From the NCBI GenBank assembly GCA_023150615.1, contig JAKLKO010000017.1, positions 18,893-82,892 of the forward strand: a stretch of DNA of 64,000 nt, written 5' to 3'. A program made the position numbers and the translations under genes. The notes below the pieces were generated by a model. The model was not told the DNA's origin. It made no database searches and saw only the letters and a list, made by a program, of their open reading frames with translations. Positions within the stretch are counted from its first letter, which is position 1; every line of letters starts with the position of its first letter. This stretch comes from Phycisphaerae bacterium (GTDB taxonomy: Bacteria > Planctomycetota > Phycisphaerae > UBA1845 > UTPLA1). Below, piece by piece: positions 7,432 to 15,897 of this stretch.

Positions 7432-9696
7432 TCACGACAACCCGCCGCCAAGTCGCGTGCCGACCTGGTACACCGCGAGCGACCCGACGTACGCCAGGAC
7501 CGTCATGTACGTGAACATGATCGCCGGCCAGCGCCACGAGTTCGTCTCGCGTCGTACCACCGCCAGCGTGCTCACGCATTGACAGCACAGCACGTAAAAG
7601 ACCATCAGCGACAGGCCCGCCGCGGTCGTGTAGATCGGCCCGCCCGCCCGCGGCCCCGATTCCCATCGCGCCGCCCGCATCCTCTCGCGCAGCGGCGTCG
7701 TATCGTCATCGCCCGATCCGACGTTGTAGACGACGCCCATCGTGCTCACGAACACCTCGCGCGCCGCGAAGCTGCTCAGGATCCCAACCCCGATCTTCCA
7801 GTCGAATCCCAGCGGCCGAAGCGCCGGCTCCACCACGTGACCGAGCCGCCCGATCCACGAGTGCCGAAGCTGCTCGCCGGCCGCCTCGTCGCGGATGCGC
7901 TTCAGGTCGGCGCGGACCTCGTCCGGCACCTCCGCTCCCCGCGCGACCGCCGCCGGGTCGAGTCCCGCCGTACTCAGCCGGGCCTTCGCGCGCCGATCGG
8001 CTTCGCTCCACGCGGTCGGGTGCCGCGGAAAGTACGCCAGCGCCCACATGACCACGCACAAGGCCGCGATGATGGTCCCGGCCCGCGTCAGGAACAGCCG
8101 GCTCCGGTCCCACATCGCGCGAAGGATCGCCCCCGGACGCGGCAGGTGATACGGCGGCAATTCGAGCAGAAACGTCGCGCGCGGTCCGCGCAGCACGGTG
8201 CGCTTGAAAACCGCGGCCATGAGCAGCGCCGCGACCGTGCCCACGACGTACATCGCGAAGATCACGCCCGCCTTGAGCCACAGGCTCGCGCCGAATACCG
8301 CGCCGATGATCGTGATGTACACCGGCAGCCGCGCCGAGCAGCTCATCAGCGGCGCGACCATGATCGTCGCGAGGCGGTCCCGCGGATTCTCGATCGTCCG
8401 CGTCGCCATGATCCCCGGTACCGCGCACGCGTAACTCGACAACAGCGGTATAAAGCTCTTGCCGTGCAGCCCGACGCCCTGCATCAGCCGGTCCATCAGG
8501 AACGCGGCGCGGGCCATGTAGCCCGAATCCTCCAACAGCGCGATGAACAGGAACAGGATGCAGATCTGCGGAAAGAACACCACCACCGCGCCGACGCCGC
8601 CGATGACTCCGTCCGCCAGCAGGTCGCACAGCGGCCCGGGCGGCAGCGCCGTGCGGAACGCGTCCTGCACGAACCCCTGGCCGGCCTCGATCATCCCCAT
8701 CAACGGCTCCGCGCCCGAGAAGATGGCGACGAACATCAGGAACATCACCGCCGCAAACGCCAGCGCGCCGAAGACCCGATGCGTCAGCACGCGATCGATG
8801 CGGTCGCTGATCCGCTCTCGCCCCGCCGCCCCCGGCGATGTCGGCCCGACCGCGCGCTGTACGACCCGGCCGATCCAGGCGTAACGCTGCTCGACCACCA
8901 GCGATGGCAGATCGTGCGTGCCCGCCGCGATGATCTGGCGACGCGCCGCGGCAATCTCGTCGCGAACGCGCGACGGCAGGTCCTCCGCCTCCGGCAAGAG
9001 AGGCGCGGCATCCCAGTGATCGACCATCAGCAGCAGCGCCGCACCATCCGCGCTCGCCGCATCGCAAAAGCGCAGCTCCATCAGCGTCCGCGCCAGCTCG
9101 CCCACCGCCGTCTCGATCGCATCCGGCAGCCGCCAGCCGCGGACCGGCCGCGTTCGCGGCGACGGTCGGAGAAGCGACGCACGGAGCGCCTCCAACCCGA
9201 TCCGCCGCGTGCCCACCGTGCCGACCACTGGGACTCCGAGCGCCGCCGACAACGCCGCGCAATCGACTCGCAACCCCGCCGCCTCGGCCATGTCGAGCAT
9301 GTTGCACGCGATCACGACCGGCCGACCGAGTTCGAGGACCTGCGCCCCCAGATACAGATTGCGCTCGAGATTGGCCGCGTCGACGACCACCAGCGTCAGA
9401 TCGGGCGCTTCAGCGCCGGCCATCCGGCCGAGCAGCGCATCGCGCGCCACGCGCTCGTCGGGCGATCGCGCCGAGAGGCTGTACGTCCCCGGAAGATCGA
9501 GCAGCGTGACCGGCGCGCCCGCGCCCGTCAGACGCCCTTCGCGCTTTTCGACCGTGACGCCGGGGTAGTTGCCGACGTGGTGACGCAACCCGGTCAGGGC
9601 GTTGAAGAGCGTGGTCTTTCCGGAGTTGGGGTTGCCCGCAACGGCGACTCGCAGGAGCGTCGATCGGCCGATCGCCGTCGGAGCGACGTCGGACAT
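7432..9696 (-). CDS. feoB: Ferrous iron transporter B (G-protein-coupled permease)
   Basis: FeoB imports Fe(II) across the inner membrane. The 754-residue product has the N-terminal GTPase (about 1-175): G1 GNPNSGKTT near residue 19, the switch segment GNYPGVTVEKREG, G3 DLPGTYSL and G4 NMLD. A helical insertion follows, then the membrane domain with two Gate regions and the C-terminal segment CCQCVSTLAVV. Length is normal. It is the last gene of a feoA-feoA-feoB operon, five bases after the second feoA, and is expected to be iron-repressed through the palindrome at 10300. Confidence 0.96.
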   Translation of the reverse strand: MSDVAPTAIGRSTLLRVAVAGNPNSGKTTLFNALTGLRHHVGNYPGVTVEKREGRLTGAGAPVTLLDLPGTYSLSARSPDERVARDALLGRMAGAEAPDLTLVVVDAANLERNLYLGAQVLELGRPVVIACNMLDMAEAAGLRVDCAALSAALGVPVVGTVGTRRIGLEALRASLLRPSPRTRPVRGWRLPDAIETAVGELARTLMELRFCDAASADGAALLLMVDHWDAAPLLPEAEDLPSRVRDEIAAARRQIIAAGTHDLPSLVVEQRYAWIGRVVQRAVGPTSPGAAGRERISDRIDRVLTHRVFGALAFAAVMFLMFVAIFSGAEPLMGMIEAGQGFVQDAFRTALPPGPLCDLLADGVIGGVGAVVVFFPQICILFLFIALLEDSGYMARAAFLMDRLMQGVGLHGKSFIPLLSSYACAVPGIMATRTIENPRDRLATIMVAPLMSCSARLPVYITIIGAVFGASLWLKAGVIFAMYVVGTVAALLMAAVFKRTVLRGPRATFLLELPPYHLPRPGAILRAMWDRSRLFLTRAGTIIAALCVVMWALAYFPRHPTAWSEADRRAKARLSTAGLDPAAVARGAEVPDEVRADLKRIRDEAAGEQLRHSWIGRLGHVVEPALRPLGFDWKIGVGILSSFAAREVFVSTMGVVYNVGSGDDDTTPLRERMRAARWESGPRAGGPIYTTAAGLSLMVFYVLCCQCVSTLAVVRRETNSWRWPAIMFTYMTVLAYVGSLAVYQVGTRLGGGLS

Positions 9697-9701
9697 CGTG
9701 C

Positions 9702-9998
9702 TTACGCCACGGCGGGAGCGGCCATCGGCGCTGTCAAAGCTTCGCCGGCCGGGTCGTGTGCGAGGTGGATGCCGCGGGCGTCGGCGCGCCGCACGCTGAG
9801 TCGGTAGCCGCGGACCTCGATCTCGAGCGGATCGCCCAGCGGCGCAATCCGCGTGAGGCGGACGATCGTGCCGACGATCACGCCCATCTCCTGCAAGCGT
9901 CGACGCAGCTCCGCGCCGACCTCGATCGCGCGGACGCGTCCTTCGCGTCCGAGCGGGAGTTCCGCAAGCGAGTATTCGCCATCATGCCGCGCGGTCAT
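9702..9998 (-). CDS. feoA: FeoA domain protein (second copy)
   Basis: A 98-residue SH3-like FeoA protein. The family core is visible: the LAELPLGREGRVRAI strand, then LRRRLQEMGVIVGT and PLGDPLEIEVRGYRLSVR. FeoA is thought to bind the FeoB G domain and tune transport. It overlaps the end of the first feoA by four bases (ATGA) and lies five bases before feoB. An Ala/Pro-rich tail of about 20 residues is extra compared with typical 75-85 residue FeoA. Confidence 0.9.
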   Translation of the reverse strand: MTARHDGEYSLAELPLGREGRVRAIEVGAELRRRLQEMGVIVGTIVRLTRIAPLGDPLEIEVRGYRLSVRRADARGIHLAHDPAGEALTAPMAAPAVA

Positions 9999-10276
9999 CG
10001 TGTGCGCTCGCTCGAAGGCGCCGGGACCGGCCGGACGTGGATCAACTCCGCGAGCCGCCGCGCGATTGCAACGCGCGCCCGATCAATGCGGCAGATGATC
10101 GGGTCGGCCGCAGCCACGATCGAGATCCGGCGCCCCTCGCCGAAGCCGAGTTCGCGCAATCGCAGGGCTTCGGCACTTTGGCGGACGCGGGTGACAACGA
10201 CGCTTGTGCCACGTGGGATCGCGTCCAGTCGTACCGCGGCGTGGGAGTCAATCGTTGCGGCGTTGGGGGTCTTCAT
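9995..10276 (-). CDS. feoA: FeoA domain protein (first copy)
   Basis: The ATG at 10276 gives a 93-residue protein with a FeoA fold: AVRLDAIPRGTSVVVTRV, then ALRLRELGFGEGRRISIV and DPIICRIDRARVAIARRLA. An upstream in-frame ATG at 10318 is rejected because it lies inside the operator palindrome and upstream of the ribosome site GGGAGGTG that fits ATG 10276. Together with the next gene it gives two single-domain FeoA proteins, a known arrangement in several phyla. It is the promoter-proximal gene of the operon. Confidence 0.87.
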   Translation of the reverse strand: MKTPNAATIDSHAAVRLDAIPRGTSVVVTRVRQSAEALRLRELGFGEGRRISIVAAADPIICRIDRARVAIARRLAELIHVRPVPAPSSERTR

Positions 10277-10299
10277 GGTGATCGTCCGCACCTCCCGGA

Positions 10300-10320
10300 A
10301 ATTGAGACTCAGTCTCAATT
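10300..10320. promoter_or_regulatory. Fur-type operator palindrome
   Basis: AATTGAGACT-C-AGTCTCAATT is a perfect 21-bp palindrome. Its core TGAGACT-C-AGTCTCA has the 7-1-7 layout of a Fur box and agrees with TGATAATnATTATCA at five of seven positions per arm. It starts directly after the -10 box, so a bound repressor would cover the transcription start. Assignment to Fur is inferred from position and target genes. Confidence 0.75.
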
Positions 10321-10321
10321 A

Positions 10322-10350
10322 ATGCTAATGGCGGACACGACGGTCGTCAA
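10322..10350 (-). promoter_or_regulatory. Sigma-70 promoter of the feo operon
   Basis: On the minus strand TTGACG (10350-10345), a 17-base spacer and TAGCAT (10327-10322). Transcription should start near 10315, inside the palindrome, leaving a leader of about 40 bases with the ribosome site GGGAGGTG. Confidence 0.75.
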
Positions 10351-10414
10351 ATCGGAAAGCGAATTGGGCACGCTTGGCCGGAAAAGGCCGGTGCATCAGA
10401 AGTTAGGCAGATGT

Positions 10415-10765
10415 TCACCCGGGGTTTTTCGGAGCCGCAGACGTCGACGCGGAATGGCTCGATGCACCGGCCGAGGCGGTCGCCTCGATCAGGCGGGCCT
10501 TCATCAGGCGACCGACCTTGAACTTTACCGTCCGCTTTCGGCCGACGTGGACGCGTTCGAGTGTCTTGGGGTTCTGCGCGACCCGGGCCGCGCGGTCCTT
10601 GCTCTCGAACACGCCGAAGTCACGGAATTCCAGACGGTTGCCGCGACCCAGCTCATCGATGATCTCGTTCAGAAAGCTCTGAACGATGCGTTTCACAACC
10701 ACGCGTTTGCTGTCCGTTCGTTCCGCGATGCGGTCGATGAGGTCCTTCTTGGTAATCGTTGCCAT
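10415..10765 (-). CDS. HU/IHF family DNA-binding protein
   Basis: HU-type proteins bend and compact DNA as dimers. Residues 1-90 match the family: MATITKKDLIDRIAERT, helix 2 with FLNEIIDELGRGNRLEFRDFGVFE, then the arm VAQNPKTLERVHVGRKRTVKFKVG, with NP in place at the arm tip. A tail of about 25 residues rich in Ala and Ser is added after the fold, which is longer than the usual 90-95 residues. The ATG has an AAGGA ribosome site about ten bases upstream. It could be called HU or IHF; the sequence does not decide. Confidence 0.92.
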   Translation of the reverse strand: MATITKKDLIDRIAERTDSKRVVVKRIVQSFLNEIIDELGRGNRLEFRDFGVFESKDRAARVAQNPKTLERVHVGRKRTVKFKVGRLMKARLIEATASAGASSHSASTSAAPKNPG

Positions 10766-11156
10766 GCTCGTCGAGTCCTTTGCTGACTGTCGTGCCCGAA
10801 TTCCAACACCGCGCTATCGCGCCGACCGCGTCCCCGACGGTCGTGCGGCGCGGACACCCGGCTACTCGACTCTTCCCTCCGAGACTAGCGCAAGTCATAC
10901 TACATCAAGCAGTTTGCGTTACGCAAGGCTTTTTTTCAGCCGCCGGACGTTCATAAGTACTTGTACATAAACGATAAACGTTCGATCCCCGTTCGGCGCC
11001 GCCGCGGATTCCGCAGCCCGCTTCCGCCGCGGCTTTGACTTTAACCTCATGTTTTGTTTGGAGTTGCAGGCTTCAGACAGGCCCGACAGCGAGGTCCGTC
11101 ACCGGCGGCAGACCTGCCGCGAGCCGGAACGACCCGAGGCTGTCCGTGGCGAGCGC
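10766..11156. promoter_or_regulatory. 391-base gap: upstream region of the HU gene
   Basis: No gene is seen. On the minus strand TTGCGT (10926-10921), 18 bases and TAGTAT (10902-10897) form a possible promoter for the HU gene, with a leader of about 125 bases. The -35 box is half of a 13-bp palindrome TTGCGT-T-ACGCAA (10914-10926) that could be an operator. An AT-rich patch around 10945-10982 lies just upstream, as an UP element might. The part near 11040-11156 shows nothing clear. Confidence 0.35.
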
Positions 11157-11930
11157 CTACCAGCCCACCATGCTGTAGCCGGCGTCGACGTAGTGAATCT
11201 CGCCCGTCACGCCGCTCGACAGCTCGCTGCAGAAGTACAGCCCGGCCTTGCCGACCTCGTCCGCATCGATGTTCCGCCGCAGCGGACTCTTCGTCGGGTA
11301 GTGCTCGAGCATCTTGTCGAAGCCGTCGATCCCCGCCGAACTGAGCGTCCGGCACGGACCGGCCGAGATCGCATTCACGCGTACGCGTCGCAGGTCGCCG
11401 AGGTCGGCCGCGAGGTACCGCACGCAACTTTCGAGCGCGGCCTTGCACACGCCCATCACGTTGTATCCGGGAACGAAGCGGATGCTGCCGAGGTAGGTGA
11501 GCGTCAGCACCGACGCGCCTTCGCGGAACAGGTCGAACGCGTGCTGGCATACGGCGACGAGCGAGTACGCGCTAATCTCCATCGCCTGCTTGAAGTCCTC
11601 GCGCCCCGTACGATAGAAGCGGTTCATCAGCGAGTCGCGACTGGCGAACGCGACGGCATGCACGAGGAAATCGATCGAGCCGTAAACGTCTTTCACCTTG
11701 GCGAAGAACTCGGCGATCTGCGGATCGCTGGTGACGTCCATCGGTTCGATGAGTTTGGCGTTGAGCGGCTCGACGAGCTTCCGAACGCGCCGCTCCATCT
11801 TCTCGCCCGGCAGGTGCGAGAAGCCGATCTCCGCCCCTTCGCGGTGCAGACGCTCGGTGATGGACCAGGCGAGGCTGCGGTCGTTGGCGACGCCGATGAC
11901 GACGCCCTTCTTGCCACTCATCAACCCCAT
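11157..11930 (-). CDS. fabI: Enoyl-[acyl-carrier-protein] reductase (NADH), FabI
   Basis: FabI does the last reduction of each fatty acid elongation cycle. The 257-residue protein is a short-chain dehydrogenase of the FabI type: GVANDRSLAWSI near the N-terminus for NAD binding, LVHAVAFA, and the active-site pair Tyr156 and Lys163 (YNVMGVCK) with Tyr146, at the same numbering as E. coli FabI. ISAGPCRTLSSAGI and the C-terminal GEIHYVDAGYSMVG motif complete it. The ATG has a GAGGAG ribosome site. No other fatty acid genes are adjacent. Confidence 0.95.
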   Translation of the reverse strand: MGLMSGKKGVVIGVANDRSLAWSITERLHREGAEIGFSHLPGEKMERRVRKLVEPLNAKLIEPMDVTSDPQIAEFFAKVKDVYGSIDFLVHAVAFASRDSLMNRFYRTGREDFKQAMEISAYSLVAVCQHAFDLFREGASVLTLTYLGSIRFVPGYNVMGVCKAALESCVRYLAADLGDLRRVRVNAISAGPCRTLSSAGIDGFDKMLEHYPTKSPLRRNIDADEVGKAGLYFCSELSSGVTGEIHYVDAGYSMVGW

Positions 11931-12302
11931 GAATCGACTCCTCGTACGCCGGGTTTATTGACGGATTCCGCGGATCAATCAGCAGGCGACCGGCCCGATA
12001 AGCCCGCGTGGCGACACAATAGTATAACCGGGGTCAGGCTGTCCAGTCCCGTGCGTAAACCGCTGCGCTGGAGGGAGTTCGGGTTGCGAGACTCCGCGAA
12101 GAGACGCGTCGGCGTCCGTGAGCTGCCGGGCTCGGGCGGTCGCTCGTCGGATTCGAGCCTGAGGCGCTCGGCCGACTCGTGCGCGCGACATCCGCGAGTC
12201 GTCCGTGCATCGCGTTCAGCGCAAAAAATAATGCGGGGCGTAGCTGCGTCCCGGTACGACGCCAACAACGCCCCGCACTGCAAGAGTTGGGATCCGGTCG
12301 AC
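11931..12302. other. 372-base gap between fabI and the anti-sigma gene
   Basis: No gene is seen. A TATACT box on the minus strand (12026-12021) may serve fabI, but no convincing -35 hexamer lies upstream of it. The terminator of the sigma operon occupies 12223-12276. Confidence 0.4.
12223..12276 (-). terminator. Terminator of the sigma/anti-sigma operon
   Basis: Read on the minus strand, GCGGGGCG (12276-12269) pairs with CGCCCCGC (12240-12233) around a 28-base loop, followed by ATTATTTTTT. It lies 27 bases past the anti-sigma stop codon. Confidence 0.7.
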
Positions 12303-12740
12303 TCAGATCCCCAATAAGCGGCGGGTCAAGGCCTCAGCCTGCAGTGCCGAAGACTCGTTCCGATCCGCGTATTGACTGACGAAACAAGCGATGTCCTTTC
12401 CGTTCACCTGGCCGTCGCGATTGCAATCCTCAAGCTGTTGTGCCTGCGACGTTGAGAGGGCCGCGGTCACCGCGACCCGCTCACCCGACACGAGCTGCGT
12501 CGGGGCGCGGTCGTCGAACGACGGACGAACGAAGACGATGGCCACGGCCGCAGCGGCCGCCAGCGGAATCGCCAGACGCAGCCCGCGCACACCTCGTTGA
12601 ACGGCCGGGGCCTTGGCAACCTGCCAGGGCAGACGGCCCGACGCCTGCGGGGCAAACACCCCGGCCCGGCGGGCCTCACCCAGCTCGTTCAACCAGTTGT
12701 GCATCGGGTTCGTCGGCATCGCCCTGATCTCATTCTCCAT
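12303..12740 (-). CDS. Probable anti-sigma factor with a dockerin-type calcium loop
   Basis: The 145-residue product has about 55 cytoplasmic residues, one membrane segment (about 56-72, LRLAIPLAAAAAVAIVFV) and a periplasmic part. That part contains DCNRDGQVNGKD near residues 105-116, which fits the dockerin/EF-hand calcium loop (D1, N3, D5, G6, D12), followed by a short helix. The gene overlaps the end of the ECF sigma gene by 11 bases, the usual sign of a sigma/anti-sigma pair, but no zinc-binding HxxxCxxC motif of the ZAS type is seen. The anti-sigma role is inferred from position and topology. Confidence 0.6.
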   Translation of the reverse strand: MENEIRAMPTNPMHNWLNELGEARRAGVFAPQASGRLPWQVAKAPAVQRGVRGLRLAIPLAAAAAVAIVFVRPSFDDRAPTQLVSGERVAVTAALSTSQAQQLEDCNRDGQVNGKDIACFVSQYADRNESSALQAEALTRRLLGI

Positions 12741-13332
12741 GTAGGTATTGCGAGGCGTCCCCCTCCTGCGCAGAAAAAAACTCGGAAATCTCGATCCCTC
12801 GGGCCTTCAGACTTTTTCTGAGCCGCGTGCAGATGTCCGGTATCCGAGTCTCGCGGAGCGTCGACTCCGGTATTCTGAGCCGTTCCGAGACCGCCCGAAG
12901 CGTCTCCCCCTGAAAGAACCGGTAATGCACGATCTCCCGGTCCTCGATCGACAATGCCGCCACGCACGCGTTCAGCGCGACCAGCAACTCCACCTCTGCC
13001 GCCACCCGCGCAGGATCGATCGGGTCGAACGCCGCCGATCTCCCGCCAGGCGCCAGATTGATCGGCTGCTGGCGCAGGTGCTCGCGGAAGACGTTTCGAA
13101 GGATGCCGATCAGCCAGAGCAGGAACGGCCGGGCTGGATCGAAGCTCGTCCGCACCTCGAAGCCGCGCCGCCACGTCTCGTTCGTCAGGTCGTCGATCCA
13201 CTCACGGCGGCGACACATCCTCCACGCCGCCATCCGCAAACGCTCCGAATACGTGTGATAGAGTTGCTCGAACGCGGCCGGATCGCCCGCCGCGGCGGCA
13301 CGCAGAACGGACTCATCCGCGGACGACGACAT
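12730..13332 (-). CDS. ECF-family RNA polymerase sigma factor
   Basis: The 200-residue product has region 2 (about 8-85: AFEQLYHTYSERLRMAAW, then the FLLWLIGILRNVFREHLRQ helix) and region 4 (about 120-185: ALSIEDREIVHYRFFQGETL, then the helix-turn-helix RAVSERLRIPESTLRET). ATG 13332 is preferred; a longer frame to 13584 runs through the neighbouring lipoprotein gene and adds no conserved sequence. The tail after region 4 (about 20 residues) is unlike common ECF factors. It sits between a lipoprotein gene and an anti-sigma gene, all on one strand. Confidence 0.88.
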   Translation of the reverse strand: MSSSADESVLRAAAAGDPAAFEQLYHTYSERLRMAAWRMCRRREWIDDLTNETWRRGFEVRTSFDPARPFLLWLIGILRNVFREHLRQQPINLAPGGRSAAFDPIDPARVAAEVELLVALNACVAALSIEDREIVHYRFFQGETLRAVSERLRIPESTLRETRIPDICTRLRKSLKARGIEISEFFSAQEGDASQYLHGE

Positions 13333-13436
13333 AGGCGCTGTGCGACGGCTCCGATTCGGCGACGGCCGATCGCCGCGCGCCAGAATACCGCACGCGAACC
13401 GACCCCGCATCCGCAGGCGGCCGATCGCTCGCGCGA

Positions 13437-13766
13437 TCAACGATAGCGCGTACCGACACGGATGTTCAGGAAGCGACGATTGTAGTAGTTGAAACCGCCC
13501 GGATAGCTGCTCTGGTAGTCGTACAGGTACTCGCGATAGAACGAGACCTCGGGTCCGTCGTACGGGCCCGGCGTGCTCGGCCACTCGCTCCGCGCAATAT
13601 CGGTGCCGTTCGGAAAGCCCGGCGATGCGTCGAACAGCAGCGCGGCCGTTCCGCGCGGCTCAGACTTGACCGAAAACTCCCGTTCCGGCGTGCAGCCTGC
13701 CGCCAGCCAGAGCAGCAGCGTCGCACCGAGAATCCCGATGGACCAGGCGAGCAAACGACCGTGCAT
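13437..13766 (-). CDS. Small lipoprotein upstream of the sigma gene
   Basis: A 109-residue protein with a classic lipoprotein signal: MHGRLLAWSIGILGATLLLW followed by the lipobox LAAGC at about residues 21-25. The mature part is rich in Tyr, Pro and Gly (YREYLYDYQSSYPGG) and has no family I recognise. It is 104 bases upstream of the ECF sigma gene on the same strand and may be its first operon partner, perhaps an envelope component whose state is sensed. A GGGG-rich site lies just before the ATG. Confidence 0.7.
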   Translation of the reverse strand: MHGRLLAWSIGILGATLLLWLAAGCTPEREFSVKSEPRGTAALLFDASPGFPNGTDIARSEWPSTPGPYDGPEVSFYREYLYDYQSSYPGGFNYYNRRFLNIRVGTRYR

Positions 13767-14020
13767 CTTTCCCTACCCCCGGATAGCTCCAACCAATCCT
13801 AGGCACGGTGCGTGCCCGGCCGCGCGGGCGACGATCCAGTCGCCATTCGTCCGGAAAGACCGCGAGGCGTCCATGACGGACGTGATCGCATTCCGACTGT
13901 AACGGCTGTGCGGGATGCGCGAGATGTTGAGTTCTTCCCGCGTCGGCGTGGTGATTACACCGCACGCTCAGGAGCACGACCGCGGATTCGGACCCGCGCG
14001 AAGGTCACCCGGCCGGCGCG

Positions 14021-15697
14021 CTAATCCAGCGAGCCTTGCTCGAACACGATGTCCACCGGGATCGCCGCGTCCGAGACGCGGCCGAGATCGGCCGCGAGTT
14101 GCCGCGGCAACTCGCCCTGCGCTCGCATCCACGCCGCGGCGCCGTCGTAGTCGCCGTCGCCCTGAAGCGTGAGGATCTTCGCGGAAAGCGATTCCACCGC
14201 CTTTCGCATTGGATCGACGTTCACGCGATAGCGCCCGTCGCGGTCCCGCGAGAACGCGCCCGCTTCCGCGAAGTAGTTGAAGCGGAGCATGTTCGCCCGG
14301 CCGTGGGCGCTGGCTGCGCCGAATCGCACCGAGCGGAAGATGCCGGCCAGAAACGTCACGTAGTAATCCTCGATGCTGCCATCCTTCAGATCGCCGCTTT
14401 CGAGCAGCTTGCCGATCATGTACAGGCCGAGGATGTCGGCCTTGCCCTCCTCGATCGTCCCGGCCAGGTCGCGGAGCGCCTCGCGCACGGTCCCGCGCCC
14501 GTTGATCGTCTGCTTGATGCCCAGTCCGTGGGCGACCTCGTGGAACATCGTGTCGCCGAAGAAGGCGTCAAACGTGACGTGCCGGCGCTGCTCCGGCGCG
14601 ATGAGCAGGTCGGCGATCGGCACAAGAATCTTGTCGAACTTCGCCCGCATCGCGTTCTTGAGCTGCAATCGCCGCGCGCCCTTGCGGAGCTGAATCTCCT
14701 CGTCGTTCGGGAGGTTGATCGCGATCGTCTTCGATCCCGCATTGCAATCGCCGGCGTAGTACACGACGTCGTAGGCGTTCAGGTCCGACCCGGTCCCCGG
14801 CGACTCCCGTTTGTACGCCTCCGGCACCGGCAGGCCGCGCTGCAATCCGGGCAGCAGGGCCGCGTACTTCGCCAGCCGCGCGCTCCAGGCCTTGTCCTTC
14901 ACCAGCACGTACGCCTCGTGCGCCGCCTTGTAGCCGAAGAGCTGATCCTCGTACGTCTCGATCGGACCGATCACGCAGTCGATCGTGTTGTCCTTCATCT
15001 CGAGCCACGCCAGGTCGCTGGCGCGATAGTCGTCCGTCAGCAGCGCGTCGGCCCGAAGCTCGAGATAGCGCCGCAGGCCCGAATCCTCCGCCAGCGCCGC
15101 GGCCTGTCGAAGCGCCGCGACGGCCAGCCGCACCGGCTCGGCGAACTGCTCGTGATAATCGAGCGCGGTGAGATGCGCCTTCGCATCGCGCCGGATCACG
15201 CTGTACTGGCTCTTGAACGCCGCGGCCTGATCGGGGTGCTCCTTGATGAACTGCTCGAACTCGGCCTTCGTCAAGTCGTGCGGATAGAAGTTCGCGCCCG
15301 GCGGCTTCGGGCCGAATCCCTCGACGAACGGTGCGTTGTCGGCCAGACGGTCCCAGGGTCCGTAGTTGATCTCGACGAAGCGCCGCGTGTCCGGATCGCG
15401 GAGGGATGCGAGCAGCGGCTCAGGCTCGCCGTAGGCCTCCAGCCAGAAGATGCGGTCCATCTGCCGCGCCGCCTCGATCAGCAGCGGCAGCATGCGCCGT
15501 TCGTTCGGCGTCAGCGCGCTCAAGTCGGTCGTCAGCCTGACCGTGGCGTACTGCGCGACGCGCTCGCGCATTGTCATGGTCCGGCTCCGCGCCGCTTGCG
15601 CGACGTCGCGACCGGCCTGCGATTGAAGACATCCGGCCGGGGACAGCGCGATAAGGGCGGCGGTCGCGAGTGCGACGCGGCGAGTTCGACTTGGCAT
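14021..15697 (-). CDS. M49-like zinc metallopeptidase, lipoprotein
   Basis: The 558-residue protein starts with a lipoprotein signal (lipobox SPAGC at about 19-23), so it should be tethered outside the cytoplasm. The zinc motif HEVAHG (His386, Glu387, His390) is followed by EEGKADILGL (Glu416, Glu417, Asp421). This is the layout of the dipeptidyl-peptidase III (M49) relatives that have HExxH plus EExxAD instead of the longer HExxGH. The protein probably trims di- or tripeptides from peptides at the cell surface. It is divergent from a POT peptide transporter, which fits that role. Assignment to M49 is by motif only. Confidence 0.75.
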   Translation of the reverse strand: MPSRTRRVALATAALIALSPAGCLQSQAGRDVAQAARSRTMTMRERVAQYATVRLTTDLSALTPNERRMLPLLIEAARQMDRIFWLEAYGEPEPLLASLRDPDTRRFVEINYGPWDRLADNAPFVEGFGPKPPGANFYPHDLTKAEFEQFIKEHPDQAAAFKSQYSVIRRDAKAHLTALDYHEQFAEPVRLAVAALRQAAALAEDSGLRRYLELRADALLTDDYRASDLAWLEMKDNTIDCVIGPIETYEDQLFGYKAAHEAYVLVKDKAWSARLAKYAALLPGLQRGLPVPEAYKRESPGTGSDLNAYDVVYYAGDCNAGSKTIAINLPNDEEIQLRKGARRLQLKNAMRAKFDKILVPIADLLIAPEQRRHVTFDAFFGDTMFHEVAHGLGIKQTINGRGTVREALRDLAGTIEEGKADILGLYMIGKLLESGDLKDGSIEDYYVTFLAGIFRSVRFGAASAHGRANMLRFNYFAEAGAFSRDRDGRYRVNVDPMRKAVESLSAKILTLQGDGDYDGAAAWMRAQGELPRQLAADLGRVSDAAIPVDIVFEQGSLD

Positions 15698-15897
15698 GTG
15701 GCACCCATGAGGTTCACGTTATCGGCCGGTGGCATCGTGGTGGGCGGCCGATTGGGAGTGGATTGTCGCCGGCGGCTCGCCGGACGCAAGCGCGGTCGGT
15801 CGGGCGATCGGATGGCCGTTTCGCATGGCAATCGCCGGAGCGGTTCGCTATCCTAGCCGGCTCGTTTGTCGAGCCGACGACGCGAGGGCCTGAAGGG

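Noticed and set aside
7174..9807. 877-codon plus-strand open frame over feoB
   Set aside because: Antisense shadow of feoB; Arg/His-rich and without family features.
10277..10318. Upstream ATG at 10318 for the first feoA
   Set aside because: It lies inside the operator palindrome and near the predicted transcription start; ATG 10276 has a proper ribosome site.
12021..12026. TATACT as part of a fabI promoter
   Set aside because: No -35 hexamer at 16-18 bases upstream; not listed as a promoter.
13333..13584. 84-codon N-terminal extension of the ECF sigma gene
   Set aside because: Runs into the lipoprotein gene in another frame, Arg-rich, outside the ECF family; ATG 13332 fits.
14036..15856. 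606-codon plus-strand open frame over the M49-like gene
   Set aside because: Antisense shadow; the minus-strand gene has a lipobox and zinc motif.
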